A stretch of DNA of 64,000 bases from Batillaria attramentaria (GCA_018292915.2 JACVVK020000018.1:2190001-2254000), one strand, 5' to 3'. Shown: positions 1-12,850, counted from the first letter of the stretch. Translations and numbers: made by a program. Notes: generated by a model from the sequence alone, not told the origin.

Positions 1-1385
1 ATAAACAGTAAACTTGCAAAGGAAAACAAACACCACAGATACGCATTAAAAAAGTTTTAACATTTGCATGTTCATAAATGTTTAGGAGAAACCCACAATC
101 AATCCCACAAGCAAGGGGGTTTTACACCACCATGCTACAATCACTCTTCACTCACTCTCACAATGCATACACAAAGGTAAGACATGTACTTAGTACATCG
201 ATTTCACGTTGAGATGGCCACTGCACTGCAAATGACAATACACCTTTCCCCCAGTAGTCCCCTTACACTTGGTTACAGAGTCTGTGTGAACCAGTGTGTG
301 CGTATCACCACAACTGAAATCAACTACTGGGGCATTGCACCTTGTACATGTACTAAGATCTGCTCTCTACACAGGTATCTGGTGTTGGCAGACATTTCAC
401 CGCATACTAGACTGTCCATTTGAAGGGGTTTCTCATCTGTGTAGAATTAGCTGAAGTGTGGATTGTAAGAATATCAAATGCCTGAATGTTTTGGATAGTT
501 CATTCTGTAAAGGAAGCCAGCTTCATCAGTGCCATTTCAACATCAGCAGATGACGCAAACACATTTTGGAGGGTGGGTGTGCGTGGATGTTTGGGAGGGT
601 TGTGTCTTTTTCCACCATGTATAGGTGATATCAAAGACAGGGCACTGAGAAAAAGGCCAGCACAAATAGGTATGTAGCCCCAGCTGGGACTGGAATTCAT
701 GACCTAAGCATTGAGAGTCCAATGCTTTACCATTCCGCTATCCCTGCTCCCCCTGCAGTTTGGAAGTCCAGTGAATCGCAAGTGCATGAAAGTTTAAGCA
801 AGGTTAAAAACACAAGGTTCAAGTGAAATGTCATAAAACAGGGCCCAACTCCACTTCATAATATTTTTGCACTTTGACATGACGGTGAGCATATATACAT
901 GTAGTTTCTTTCCAATGTGCACACATCAGAAAAGTCATTCTCAGAGGGGTGCATCACATGTACCTAAATATTAAAGCAACTTTTTAACAACTTTTCATTC
1001 ACACAATGGTGCTGACAAGAAACAAAAGCGGAGAAAATGAGAATACACTTTACATATATAATACTACACAAAACCAAGCAACGTAACAACAAACAACATG
1101 TCTAAGAATTTCCAAATACAGTACTACATGTACTAGTTGACTGTTTATGATACAAAATGCCAATGCAATGTAACGATGTTCACCAAATTTGATTTCCCAT
1201 GTCAGAAGGTTTTCACAATACAAGACTAGTTCCAAATGCGGAGAAAAACGCAAAACAAAGTGAGAATCGTGAGAATGAGTGGGCCCAGTCTCTTTTCTGT
1301 GATGACTGGTACGCTGAATCTGCTGGATGACACGCGTGCTGGAGATGCTCCTCAACATCAAAGACGGGCAGCACAAGAGGGATGT
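1..1385 (-). other. Probable 3' UTR and downstream flank of MAGT1/TUSC3-like gene
   Basis: This stretch follows the stop codon of the minus-strand gene that ends at 1386. I see no conserved coding sequence in it. It contains one old SINE copy (about 571-754). No clear minus-strand AATAAA signal was recognised, so the 3' end of the transcript is not placed. Confidence 0.4.
571..754 (-). mobile_element. tRNA-derived SINE, family A, old divergent copy
   Basis: The fragment shows the family A layout in reverse. A GGGTGGGTG-type tail lies at the low coordinate, then the TTTTTCCACCA and GTGATATCAAAGAC body, then a degraded tRNA-like head ending near CTGCTCCCC. It is clearly more diverged than the copies at 12205, 25049 and 44353. 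No target-site duplication is recognisable. Confidence 0.7.
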
Positions 1386-4300
1386 TCACTTGAACAGGAA
1401 GCTGAACAGAAAGGGCAAATGTGAAACATGTATTGTCTTCAAAGAAACTTGACAGAGGACATTAGATGTCTCACGTAAAACAGACAGATACAAACTAACA
1501 GAGAAACTGTGCAGCTGAAGTACAAATCTCAAAACTATTCTCACAATAGCCGCATGATTTGCCATCCTGTAGATTAACCATACAGTAACCAGAACCATAC
1601 ATCTGACTAGTGTAAACATGAGTCGGCTGCACTGCGAAAACATCTCAAGAACGTGTATTACTCACCTGTAGGGATAGCCCTGGTACTTGGATCGGAATAT
1701 GGACAGCAGGAGACTGAAGAATATGGCAACACACCCCAGGCCTGCTAATGCCATGACTGAAACACAGAGGATGCAAGGAACAACTTCAGAAGTGGAAACA
1801 GACAGCCTCACAAATGGCACAGAAACTATCAATTAAACAGGAAATCACTTTAAATGCCCAGCTACTTGACAGAAGGAAAACCAGGCCTCATCAGAAATCT
1901 TCCCAGTCTGAAACCAGCAACCACTGAAATTCTTCAAGCTGGAATTGACTATTTTTCATCCAGTTTACAGTGCAAGCCCCAGGAAAATGTCTCTGAATGT
2001 CAGACCTAGACATGTACATGGTAAACTAAAGCCACCTACTTCTCCTCTTGCCGGCATCTCCCTTCATAGTGTGAGCCTCATTCAGCAGGAGGAAGCCAAC
2101 AACAACAGAACCATCTGTAGCTTGTCAAGGACATTCTGACCATAACATGTGCAAGTAATCTGTGAAAGAGTTGCTAATTATTTCGCTACAGCACACAATA
2201 GCATTTGCTGTCACAGAGGGATCTGCAACGATGTGTATATATATATGGCAACACAGACAATAAACTAGAACATGCATGTCTGCAATTCAAGTGCAAGGAA
2301 GTGCAGTCCATATTTATTATTTAAATAATAATAATAATAAAAAATGGTATTTGTAGGGCGCATTTCTTTAAATAAAATTCAATGCGCCTATCACTCACTC
2401 ACACTCACGCACATTATACACGATAAACGGACACACACTGGTGAAACTGACTAGTTAGACAGAAAATTACTGGTGTTACTGTTAGTTACTTGTGGTCCCA
2501 CGCCGCTCAAGCAACAAAGACCAGCACGCAGCTGAGGGAATTACTGGAAAGCTTTGCAAAAAAAGGAACGTTTTCAGATTGTTCTTGAAAACAGACAGTG
2601 TGGGAGACCACAGTCCGAATTTGGACATGTACCATAATTATTATGATAGAAAAGTTTCAATATGAAGCCTTTGAGTCTTGCACATATGTGCACTCTAACA
2701 TGTGTCACATAGTTACGAAACACTCCTGCTTCAATTCGCGGATGAAACAGGTTATGACAAAGACCAGAAAGGATACGGAGCAGCATGACGATGTAGGTCT
2801 CCATGATGAACTGACCTTGACTACTGCCATGAATGTAGTGCTGAAAACAAGCATCATAACTTTCACAGTGACCAGCATTCCTTGTTATCAAAATGACAAG
2901 CTTTACATGTCAACAATCAACATCAGTGTCTTATGTGCTTCAGCTTTCACTGTCACATACACAACTGTGTGATCTGTGTAAGGATTCACATCACTTTTCA
3001 AATGTAGGATTTATGTCTGGCACCCTGAAAGGAAAAGTAGGGTGGCCGAGTGGAGATAAAAGCATGTAGTCAAGTGATATTTTACCCATGCTTAAAATCT
3101 AGTATCTTGAATGATACAGTAAATGGCTGTCAAAAGAAAATCCCATGTCTTAAATCTAGTATTGAATGAGACAATAAATGGCTGTCTGAGCAGTTAACAA
3201 ACGAGGCTAAAACCTCTTATAAACTCTAACATAAAAGAGTGCACCATGGACATGCTTGACAAAAACGAGAACAGCTGAGAGCCCTGACCAAAACAACCAA
3301 GTTTTAGCACACAGGCACTTGAGTATTTTGGGCCATGAGAGTGACGACTTGATCCATGCCACTCTGCATTCTTACAATGAAATTATGGCTTTTACTTTCT
3401 CATTTTGCACCAGTGCTCACCATCTGTCCTGTGCTGGGGTTACGGTGCATAAGAGGAGGACCGCGTATATGGTTCCACATCTGTCCCGAAGTCATGGCAA
3501 ATATCACAGCCTGTTGAAACAAGCAAACACACAGGCTTACAGAATATTCATACAGCTGCACTGAGCAAGCAGCAAACGAAACGCACTGGCTGTGGCAAAC
3601 TGACAACCAACATGACTATAACTAAAACTCTAAACCTGCAAAGACTCCAGAAGCTGCCGCTCAAAGTTACTTTCTCTCGGTGCGCACCCTCCACCTCACA
3701 ACTGTCATTTTCACTGTGTGAGAGAAGTACTCACCAGTGCGAAGGCTCCCCAGCAGTTCTTGTTGTAGAGGAACTCCAGGTTGTTGCGCTTCAGGTAGAG
3801 AAGACCCCCAATGAGGGAGAACAGCAAGGCCAGCGCCAGGGTGCCGGAGTAGTTGGGCGGCCGGAACACTCGGATCTGGACAGAGATCAAGGTAAGGTGA
3901 GCAGGTCTGACAAGGTCTCAGTCTATTCAGAAAGAAATAACAACTGCAAAGGCTGTCATTACTTACTCTAACACTCACCTGAATATCTGTTCTTTCAGCC
4001 ACCCAGCGTGCAATTTGTTCAGCAGCAAAGCCAACTCTGCAAACAAATTAAGAACTTCTTTTTTGTAAAGTAATTTTACCCTGTCAAAAGAAGTTGACAG
4101 GTTTCTTTCCCACAAACTGTCAAAGTTCTATCATCTCTCAAAATTGTGCAAAGACTTCAGTAACTTATTTACAGGTGTCAGTTTATTATTTGGATCAAGA
4201 TTTTATAAATTCTCTAAAACTTTAAACACTAGTAATAGGACTCTTCAACAGTCATTAGTCAGCACTGCTATTTACCTATGGATGTCCATTGTGTCTGACT

Positions 4301-5396
4301 TCTTGGGTTTTCCCTTGGCTGGGAAATGCATGAAGACTGGAGCTGTGTTGATTTTCATCTGGAAAAGCATGTACAGCAAAATGTTATGATAAATGCGAAA
4401 GTTTGCCCAGGATTTTGAGTAATCAAAACTGAAAAGATGACTTTTTGACTTCAGCATCCCACTCCAGAACCTTGCACAACCGTTATGATCTAAGTGATGA
4501 TACTGGGACTGTAAATATCATAAAATTTACAAAACCTTATTTGAAAATGGTAAATTGTACATGGTGTGGCTGTGACACTGACAGGCAAACCTTTACAGAA
4601 ACTGGCAAAACAACAGACAGTCTGTACAATGTTGATGCCCCAAAGAACTTCTACTACAGACAAGGTAAAGTCCCATGGTAGCATCTGGTGGAAGAATATC
4701 CTATGTTATGTACTTTCACTTATTGATTATGATGCTTACACTTTGAAAAACATCTGCTCCTTCATCATAGTCCACCATAGTGAAGAAGAGCTGGTTCGAA
4801 TACTGCTGAGAGTAGCGCCAGGAATTGGCAAGTATCTGGTACTCCTCATTTGCTTGCCTAGGAAAATAAGAAGGTAAAGTAAACAAACATTCACGACTGA
4901 CAGCCTTCATTTCACTTTTTTTGAAGCCGTACAATATATTTTATTACTGGCACTTGTAAGCAGAGTGTTAAAGACATTTTCCATGGTGACATAAATAATG
5001 CCAAATGGTACAGCCAAGCCTCTATAACTTTTTCTATATGGACACCAGGACAATAGAGAAAGTGACAGGTGGCTGCAATGTCAATCATTATAGGAAATCA
5101 ACCTCACCAGTGAACACATCTTAAAGTTAGTATAGAAGTGGAATAGTTTGAGGAAGGAAAAACACACATCACTTACTTGCATACAGAACACTGGCGCTGT
5201 GCTTGCAGTGCTGTCAGCATGACAATGACAGAATAATTTCTTGGAGGAGTCTTGACATATTGACGGAACTTATCTCCATTGAGGCGGATGATAGATTTTT
5301 TATTATTCCATTCTGTCAGTTGCTGTACCTTGTCACCAAGTGACTCCTGTAAAGAACATGGTTTATTTTGTAAGAGGCCTGCTGACTTACTATGCC

Positions 5397-5427
<31 letters not shown>

Positions 5428-5843
5428 AGAGTTACGGAGATAAGAGAGGTGGACGGAGTGAAGGGGAAGGGGAGTGAAATTGAAGTCAATATAGAGACGT
5501 TGAGAAGGGCACAGTCCCCACGACGTGTTCCATGGTGCACGACTGTCGTTATAGTCTCAGTGTCCAAAGAATGAATGCTATGATGTGTGATCGACTGGGT
5601 CATACTCTGGATCCGGCCGTTACCGGTGAGTGTGAATAACAGCCACGCGGATGCAATACACCGTTGTGATGTTAGGAAACGATGCCGTATCACCATATGC
5701 ACAAAGCCAATCACTTATTACAACATATGCTGACATATAAATACGTAACGCATATATACCTCTTTCTTTTTTACTTGTGATCCAGCAGTTGCAATGAGAG
5801 AAAAGCAGACGAAGAGTCCGCAGAGGGTCCTAAAGTCGGCCAT
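1386..5843 (-). CDS. MAGT1/TUSC3-like: OST3/OST6-family oligosaccharyltransferase subunit, MAGT1/TUSC3-like
   Basis: This is the thioredoxin-like, four-pass ER membrane subunit of the STT3B-type oligosaccharyltransferase. In vertebrates it forms mixed disulfides with acceptor proteins to aid N-glycosylation and is also linked to magnesium transport. Coding exons on the minus strand are 5843-5760, 5346-5177, 4857-4740, 4358-4276, 4036-3979, 3875-3735, 3510-3421, 2840-2777, 2114-2040, 1756-1666 and 1401-1386. Together they make 990 nt, or 329 aa, against about 335 in human, and all phases close. A signal peptide spans residues 1 to about 22. The thioredoxin-fold domain has the CSVC redox motif (C81, C84) in [22 protein letters not shown] precedes the first membrane segment, followed by [11 protein letters not shown], a third segment leading to LLLNEA, and [17 protein letters not shown] at the C terminus. 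All introns are GT-AG. The start is the first ATG of the exon that encodes the signal peptide. One gene precedes the vertebrate MAGT1/TUSC3 split, so a single name cannot be assigned. Confidence 0.95.
2316..2600 (-). mobile_element. Candidate non-LTR retroelement 3' tail in an intron
   Basis: Read on the minus strand, the sequence ends in a (TTA)n-type run (plus-strand ATAATAATAATAA near 2325-2341). Next to it is a short GCGCC-rich segment resembling LINE or SINE 3' ends seen elsewhere in this window. It lies between exons 8 and 9 of the MAGT1/TUSC3-like gene. No coding part is recognisable, so the assignment is tentative and the boundaries are approximate. Confidence 0.35.
5390..5428. repeat. 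Poly-C run and (CA)n microsatellite
   Basis: A run of about 18 C is followed directly by a short CA array. It sits just outside exon 2 of the MAGT1/TUSC3-like gene, in intron 1. Confidence 0.9.
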
Positions 5844-6419
5844 TTTGAGCAGCCGGCGGAAGTACTGACGTGGATGTGTCACCTGTTTTCATTGGTGAGA
5901 AATATAACCACCAATGAGCTACATGCTTTCATCAGTGGTAAGGCGTTTGTCAACAGGGGCACGTGCTCCCGGCCTTGGGGTAACTGGGTACTTACTTTTT
6001 GTGACTGTAACTTAGTGTAAGTACTATTGCATGTAATGCAGAGAAAACAAATGACAAAATGCACGTTTTTGGTACCATTGTGCTAAAATATATTGTACGA
6101 ATCTTTTTTATAACCGATTCCTCTTGTTTGGCATTCAACTTGAACCGACCCGCTGCCGTTCAGTTGCCGGCACTGCCGATCGAGTGACAACTGAACGCAT
6201 TTGTTCAAACTCCCGAAAATTACTGCATGAAGCAAGTTCATTGTGTTCATTTGATGTTGCTAGTTTGGCTGAACGGGCCGACAGACCACCTCAGTGTCTC
6301 CCCTAGTCGACTATTGCGGCCGGTGCCGCGCGGCCGCATGATGCCTGACCGGCTGAACTTGAACTGACGGAGTGGGCCGGTTTTCAGTCCAGGTTTTACG
6401 TCTCACGTTTTTCCAACAC
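5844..6419. other. MAGT1/TUSC3-like upstream region
   Basis: This contains the 5' UTR and presumed promoter of the minus-strand gene starting at 5843. A GCGGAAGT ETS-like motif lies about 15 bp upstream of the start codon (5856-5863). I see no TATA box. The rest is unassigned, moderately GC-rich sequence without conserved coding potential. Confidence 0.35.
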
Positions 6420-6720
6420 CGGCATACGGGTGATATCAATTAAAGACAGGACAATGAGAAAAAGCTGAGGCCAACACAAATATCATTTTGGCCCCAGTCG
6501 GGATTCGAACTCACGACCCGAGTTTTGAAAGTCCGAACCGGCTGACGCTTTGACATGGGCCGCTCGGCTAGTACTGAGGCATCGGCCCGGCTCCGGTCCG
6601 CCTGATGAAGGGTGGGTGTTTGGGGGTTTAACGTCCTTTTCCACCACATAGGGTGATATCAAAGACGGGGCAACGATGAAACAGCCAGCACAAATATTTG
6701 GCCCTAACCGGGCGCCTGAT
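6420..6720 (-). mobile_element. Two adjacent family A SINE fragments
   Basis: A degenerate copy covers about 6420-6582, with GTGATATCA, GGGATTCGAACTCACGACCC and a decayed head. A second, 5'-truncated copy follows at about 6611-6716, with the tail GGTGGGTGTTTGGG, the TTTTCCACCACATAGGG body and a break after TTTGGCCC. Both run head to tail on the minus strand. Confidence 0.75.
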
Positions 6721-6964
6721 GAAACGGAGCCGGCCGGTCGCGTAAACCAGGGACTTACATATTCTATATAAGTGACAGTAAGTCCCTGCGTAACTGAACT
6801 AAACATATCGTGTATCTAATCAAAAGCCGGAATGAATTCAGTTGACACCGGACTGCTCTCGAGTTTGTCAGTGTAAACCGTAAGTGAACGTGTTATCCAA
6901 AATTACACGATCAAAATCAGTAGTATAAAACCAACCAACGACTGACTGAAACCGCTGGAACCGA

Positions 6965-9060
6965 CGGAGGCTGAGAGAGAGAGAGAGGCTGCGCCGAATG
7001 ACCGATCGCCGGGATAGTGTGTGCCGTGTGTACAGCGTGTTCTTGTATGCTCATGCAGGCTTGGAGAGCAGGGCTCTACGAAAGAAGTATGTATTATTAT
7101 TCAGTATCGAGCCGGAGAGAGAGATCTCGGCTGATCAGTCCCGGCGGAGACAGAACCTGGGCCGGGGTCAGACTGAGTAGTCTGCAAACAGGCGGCACAA
7201 AGACATGACTTAAAAAAAAAAAACTAAAAAAAAAAAAAACTATATACCCCCCTCCCCTTTCCTCAATCCCCAATGTAATTAAATTACTGAGTAAACAAAA
7301 AAATCCACCCACCTACTACCCAATCCATTTGCCTGACGAAAAAGAAAAAAACAAAACCGTCGCCGGCTTGTCGACCTTTCTCATACATGTGCGTCTTATG
7401 AAAGATGGCGGGGGAAATTCGTTCTGCCCAGTCTGTATCATTCGCGTGGCCAGTTTGCCCTACGCTCGTCATAATCAAGATGCTGGAAGCAATCTGCTTC
7501 TTTTGAGAGAACCCCTCAGGTTTACCTTTGGGTGGGGGTAACCCGATCCCCCCTCCGCCTGCCTCCCCCAATCATCTGTTTCCTCCCGTGCGTGCCGTGC
7601 CAGCCTGGAGGGAGGGAGCTACTTGCGTACATTGTACGCTATCTCTGTGACTGGCGCTCAAATTCCACTGTGGTTTTCTACTGGCGCCGCCTCTTCGCAT
7701 CTTTTGCTCCAACAGTACTGTTATCTACGGAACAAGTGTGTTCCTTGTTCTTATTGTAGACACAGGGTAGTGGTAGGTTTGTCGGCTTGTTGCCTGTACT
7801 AACTGATACCGATCTGGGAAATGCGGAATTTAGCATCATACGCTATGGCTGACTTGGGGTTTCGTCAGTGAGGCGTCTTGCGCGCGGCACGGTGCCGAAA
7901 GGACAGAAATAGAGAGGGCGAGAAGGAGAAATAGTGAGGAGGGAGAAATGAGAGAAAGGTAGTGGCGGAACACAGCCAGGCAGGGCCACATAGAACGGCG
8001 TACGTGTGCTGGGAGAATGGCTGGGATGTAATGGAAAGAGTCACCGAGTTCTCTCTGTGCACTTGATACAGTGGGTTTACTGTTTCATCCTGCAAGTTCC
8101 ACACACACAGCTGACCACGTGCCGGAGGATACCACGCCGGTCACCACAGTCCAACACTGTCCAGAACGGCCGGGACGTTACACTGATCTGGCTTGTGACA
8201 GTATTCAGTGTTCCATCCGCTGGCTGGGAAAATGCCTTTGCGACGAACTGGTGGGCGTGCTTGGTGATCTGGCATCTCAGAGTCCTGCACCTGTCCATCA
8301 CTCAGGTTGAGAAGAAAAGCTGCGGATTATTCCAGGTAGGATATTGTCCGTGACTTCGTTGTGTTCGTGGTACGCACTTGTTTTTAACGTATCTTATCTT
8401 ACATAGTTCATTTTGGTCAAGAACCATGCTGAAACAGCTGGTAGGCAAAGATCAGTTGTGCTATATAGTCAGTACACGTAGTTGTATCGGTGTGCGTGCG
8501 TGTGTGCATGGCGGGTAGATGCAGGAGGATGTTACCATGGTTATGGTAACTTTGACGTTTATTGTTTGGTGATTGTGATCAGAGACACGTGTTGAGACTA
8601 AATATGTTGTGACCAAGGGAATGCGTGCTATTAGTGAGAGCTGTTTATCAAGGGAAGTAATTTGAGTGGTGAAAATGAGGATTATCAATTTGCATGTTTG
8701 GCGGAGAGTGCCGATACATTGATTGACGGTGGATATCCCAAATGGCACCGATGCTGAAGGGTTATGCTTCATTTTTCAAGGATTAAGATGTACGTGTCAG
8801 TGTTATAGATAAACCAGTCGTTAGGAGTTGTCTGTGGTATCTTACGGACTACGGTTACGGACTTGCTGATGTTACGAAATTCCATTCGGATTCTTTTGGT
8901 CGCCAAGAACATTGATTTCAGCTGTTCCTCTTGCCCAGGCTGCACTGGTCACGTGGTAAATGTTGCCTCGACCTTCCAGCAAAATGAGCCCGGCGTGTTT
9001 GTAATCACGTTTCTCTGTCCAATCTAGTCTACACTTTTTTTTTCTTTAAAAAAAAAAAAC
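6965..9060. other. Gene-free stretch; possible 5' UTR exon of the sarcoglycan gene
   Basis: No conserved protein is encoded here. Sequence near 8320-8336 ends in a plausible splice donor (TTCCAG followed by GTAGGATA at about 8335). The first coding exon of the downstream sarcoglycan gene begins at an acceptor, so a 5' non-coding exon must lie somewhere upstream. This donor is one candidate only; transcript data would decide. Confidence 0.2.
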
Positions 9061-9100
9061 ATATTGCATCTCCCATTCCGAACTCCAAGCTACCCAGGTC

Positions 9101-9142
9101 CACACACACACACACACACACACACATTGCACACCGCAAACG

Positions 9143-9196
<54 letters not shown>
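9101..9196. repeat. (CA)n microsatellite
   Basis: Two CA arrays are interrupted by a GCACGCGCGCG segment. ORFs encoding poly-Thr-His or poly-Val-Cys across it are artefacts. Confidence 0.95.
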
Positions 9197-9197
<1 letters not shown>

Positions 9198-9666
9198 GAA
9201 AGACCCCATTACCCCTAAATACACACAGTGGAAGTGTTTAGTCTGCCCTCGCACTACGCACGTCCTCTCTTCCATCCCGACAGATCCAGCCCAGCCCAGC
9301 TCAGCATGAGATGGCCGGAGGCTGATAAGTAAAGCGGCAGCACGTGCACACAGTACAGTCGGCACACAACAGGCAAAGGAGAACTGCAGCCGTTTAGTCC
9401 GGTCACCTGGACGATCGGGCGCCAGTGAAACACAGCAGCGTCTGTGTATCCCGTAGGATAAAACAGTATTGTGTGCTTGTGCGGAGGTGTAGTCAGAGAG
9501 CGGGGGGCATTTTTCCGTTCTCTGTGTGTTAAACCTGGTCTACATTAGAAGGAGTCAACGAGGGCTCGGTCAGTAACAATGAACAACTGACAGAATCTGA
9601 TCGTCAATATTTCCTGGGTGCGGCGTTGTCCGCGGATGGCTTTTTCCACATAAAGTGATAACTACC

Positions 9667-9670
9667 ACAC

Positions 9671-9712
<42 letters not shown>
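9667..9712. repeat. (AC)n microsatellite
   Basis: A nearly perfect AC array of about 45 bp in intergenic DNA. Confidence 0.95.
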
Positions 9713-10483
9713 TGACACACCTCGAATCCCCGACTGCGAATGGCAATGCCTTATTCAGTCGTTTTGACGTTGGATCTATATTACACTTTTGTTGTTTTTT
9801 TTTTGACGACATCGTCTGCCTTGCGTTTCAAGGGGCACCAACATACACCACTGTAAATCAGGAAGAAATGCAGTCAGCGTCCGTCAGTATCCGGAACGTC
9901 TTTGATCTTGTAATTTGCTACGGTAATGTTTTGGCGCAAAACATTGCCCGTCCCGCTTCACTCACGAACTAATAGATGAAGGTGAGCGGCAGGTTTTAAG
10001 TTGAGTCAGGCCTGAAATGCAAACGCTATCCGCTAACACCCTGTAGCAGACGGTGCACAGTGCCAAATGAATCGGCCATTAATTTTATCACGGCACGCAG
10101 AGAGCTGGCTTGGCGGCTTACCCATTCCTGTAGCCCGGTCTTTACCTGTGTCTGTCAGAGATGGGCCAGGTGGTCAGTCTGGCAATGCCAGGCAGGTAGC
10201 AAAGCAAGTGAAACACGCAGTGCCTGCCAGGCTGACAGCACTAACAATACATCCGGCCTTAGAGGGAGAGGGAATCTACAACACACGCAGTGTACTGGTA
10301 CTCTAAGTCAGTGACTTACTGTATCCCAGAACCCTAGACCCGCTACACTATATACAGTATAAATAAGTGGATCCAATGACCTTGCTGTACCTTATATTGG
10401 CTCCGTGTTCTTTGGTCTTTCCTGATAGTGTGCGGCATTGTCGTAGAGGAGCTCAGTTTTTGGTGGTAAATTCACGGCAATGA

Positions 10484-10881
10484 GGCGGTCGGTGGTCTAG
10501 TGGTTAAGAGACTTGTCACCAATGCGAGAGGTTAGGGGTTCGAGTCCCACTCGGGGCAAAGAATTTTTCCTGCTCGTATGTGGCACCGTTCTTTCGGGCC
10601 GATCGTCGGGGGTTCTCTCCGGGTACTCCGGCTTCCTCCCCCTCTGCTTTGGAAATGTTCAGCCCACCAAATTTGAAAACAAAAATGCCATTCTAAATTC
10701 CGAAATTTAAATAGCTGAGCTGACCCTTCGCACCACGTGATTGTAATGTGTTTATGTCCAGTGTGTGAGAGAATGCGTGTGATTCACGTGAGCGTGCGTG
10801 TTGGGTTCAGTTCGCGGCGCTTTGAGCCGATTCGTGAAATTGGGTAAAGCGCCTATACAATACTCATTATTATTATTATTA
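10484..10881 (+). mobile_element. tRNA-derived SINE, family B, near full length
   Basis: The tRNA-like head contains TGGTCTAGTGGTTAAGAG (A-box region) and GGTTCGAGTCCC (B box). It resembles tRNA-Asp more than others, by eye only. The body carries GGAAATGTTCAGCCCACC, GCTGAGCTGACCC and CCAGTGTGTGAGAGAATG. The 3' end reads GGGTAAAGCGCCTATACAAT followed by (ATT)n. This is the reference copy for the partial copies at 25571, 30013, 32552, 37856, 60318 and 61803. An (ATT)n tail suggests reverse transcription by a LINE of the CR1/L2 type. Confidence 0.85.
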
Positions 10882-11347
10882 AATTCCGTCAGCTTTGCAA
10901 CAGACGTACATACATATGGGAGGTAAAATGTCAAACCCTTCGTCACCTTGACTTTCAGAAGCGTTGTGTGAATTTATAAAAAAAAAAAAAAAAAAAAACA
11001 CTGGAGCTTTGGAGGAAGTGAGAAGGTGTGGTGGCCGCTTTAACACTGAACAAGTGTAGCATTCTTTGCCGAGTGAAGAATCACGTGTGCTGATCGCAGC
11101 CACGGTTTGACACCCGCGTCCCCTCCCCCCTCTAGTTTTCTCCCCTCTTCAACTGTTCCACATGCTTGAGAAGACACCACTGTTTTGAAAACGTTCTCTC
11201 CCAGTTGTTCTCCGAGACAGATTCCGACTGAGACAGAGTTGTTTGGTGGACGGTATGAGAAAGCTTGGCCAGCCAACAACGATGTCACACGCTAAAGGCG
11301 GCAAAAGCGTTGCGATACGGGTAGGTGGATCACACGGGATGTTCTAA
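10882..11347. other. Unassigned intergenic DNA
   Basis: No gene is seen. A poly-A run lies at about 10979-10998. Confidence 0.4.
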
Positions 11348-11577
11348 CAAGCGTGAAGTGCCCCGGGTCTAAGCAGTTTGAGGCTAGAAATGCCCCGGAT
11401 CAAAGCAGCTTGAGGCTAGAAATGCCCCGGGTCTAAACAGCTTGGGGCTGGAAGTGTCTCGGGTGTAAGCAGGTGGAGGGGGGAAGTGTCCCGGGTCAAA
11501 GCAGCTTGAGGCTAGAAGTTCCCCGGGTCTAAGCAGCTTGAGGATGGAAGTGTCTCGGGTGTAAGCAGGTGCCCCAG
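11348..11577. repeat. Minisatellite, about 36 bp unit
   Basis: About six diverged tandem units are built on GCCCCGGGTCTAAGCAGCTT plus GAGGCTAGAAGT. Two unit variants (GGGTCTAAGCAG and CGGGTGTAAGCAGG) alternate irregularly. The 285 aa minus-strand reading frame that crosses it is not a gene. Confidence 0.85.
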
Positions 11578-12204
11578 AATCAAACGAGCCGGGGGAACAC
11601 ATCTGGCTTATTACACCTGCCGACAAATGTCTTCTCTCAGTCCTAGGTGCGTTCAGGTAGCGATCTTGATATTCCCACCCATTCCCACACCGGCAGCAAC
11701 ACCTTTCACCTCGGGCTGTACCCCTCACCTGTTGACCATTAGTGCCAGAGAAGAGTTTCCATACGACTCCTTCATCCGTTCCGACGGCCACGTATGGGTC
11801 CGATTTGCATTTTGGCCAACACTGTTTGGTTTTGTTTGGTTCAATTCGTTTGTTGAATTTAGCACATAAGTCTCCACTTCCTGGCTTTGGGCCGTCAGCG
11901 TAGAAAGGTGGGCGGGTGGAGGGCGGGGTAGCTGGAGGGGGGGGGGAGGGGGGATAGAAGCAGTGCAGGAAGCTGGAAAGGGTTATGAAGAGACTTCTTT
12001 GTGTCTGGCAGATGATAGCGGCGCTGGTTGCAACAGATAATGTGCACTTCATTGAAGTGTTTTTCCCCCCTTCTTCAGTACTCCGTGGAACTGGGGGCAG
12101 AGTGCCGGTAACAGGACTTGTACTTGTGCTGTAAAGAAGTGGTTGATTAGTCATACTCATTGAGTTAGCAAATCTGACGGAAACCACAGTCCGTGATCTC
12201 GATG

Positions 12205-12372
12205 AGTGGGTGTTTGGGGGTTTAACGTCCTTTTCCACCACATACGGCTGATATCAAAGACGGGGCAACAATGAAAAAGCCAGCACAAATATTTGGCCCC
12301 AGCCGGGATACGAACTCACGACCCGAGCATTAGAAGTCCAACGCTGTACCATTCGGCCACCCCGGCTCCCCT
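12205..12372 (-). mobile_element. tRNA-derived SINE, family A, full length with TSD
   Basis: A complete copy. On the minus strand the head begins GGGGAGCCGGGGTGG, contains a GAGTTCG-type B box and GGCCAAATATTTG, and runs to AAGGACGTTAAACCCCC and an (ACCC)n tail. It is flanked by a 13 bp direct repeat GTGATCTCGATGA at 12192-12204 and 12373-12385. The intact duplication points to a recent insertion. Confidence 0.92.
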
Positions 12373-12635
12373 GTGATCTCGATGACAATTTGAGCTGTGT
12401 ACAACTACAAGCCAGTGTTTCCTGTAATAGTCTTGGCTGGTTCTCTGTCGACCAGTTGTTGCCATCTGTCCTGTCAAGTTCAGATTTTTAGCCAGAAATA
12501 CGTTAGGGACCCAAAGGCAGAGCAGCCAGCTGCCAATGGTCTAACCTCAAAGAGTAGGAGTTTATCAGGACATTGTAAATACGTACACGTAAATGCCGGT
12601 AAGCGGTGGCGTCAGTTGTGGTATGTGAAGTACAC

Positions 12636-12850
12636 TGGGGTGGGTGGGTGGGTGTTTGGGAGTTTAACTTCCTTTTCCACCACATAGGGTGATATCAAAG
12701 ACGGGGCAACGATGAAAAAGCCAGCACAAATATTTGGCCCCAGCCGGGATCGAACTCACGACCCGAGCATTAGAAGTCCAACGCTCTACCATTCGACTAC
12801 CCCGGCTCCCCCGTGAAGTACACGGGTGGGTGGGTGTTTGGGAGTTTAAC
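12636..12850 (-). mobile_element. Family A SINE plus a tail-only copy at the same target
   Basis: A full copy occupies 12636-12812. It is followed by a second copy reduced to its last roughly 27 bp (12824-12850: GGGTGGGTGGGTGTTTGGG and GTTTAAC). The target sequence GTGAAGTACA occurs three times, at 12625, 12813 and 12853, bracketing both pieces. Confidence 0.9.

Noticed and set aside
10484..10560. Possible tRNA gene
   Set aside because: It is the head of the family B SINE, followed by the shared body and (ATT)n tail.
11384..12241. 285-codon open frame on the minus strand
   Set aside because: It begins in a SINE body and ends in the 36 bp minisatellite; the protein is compositional and matches nothing.
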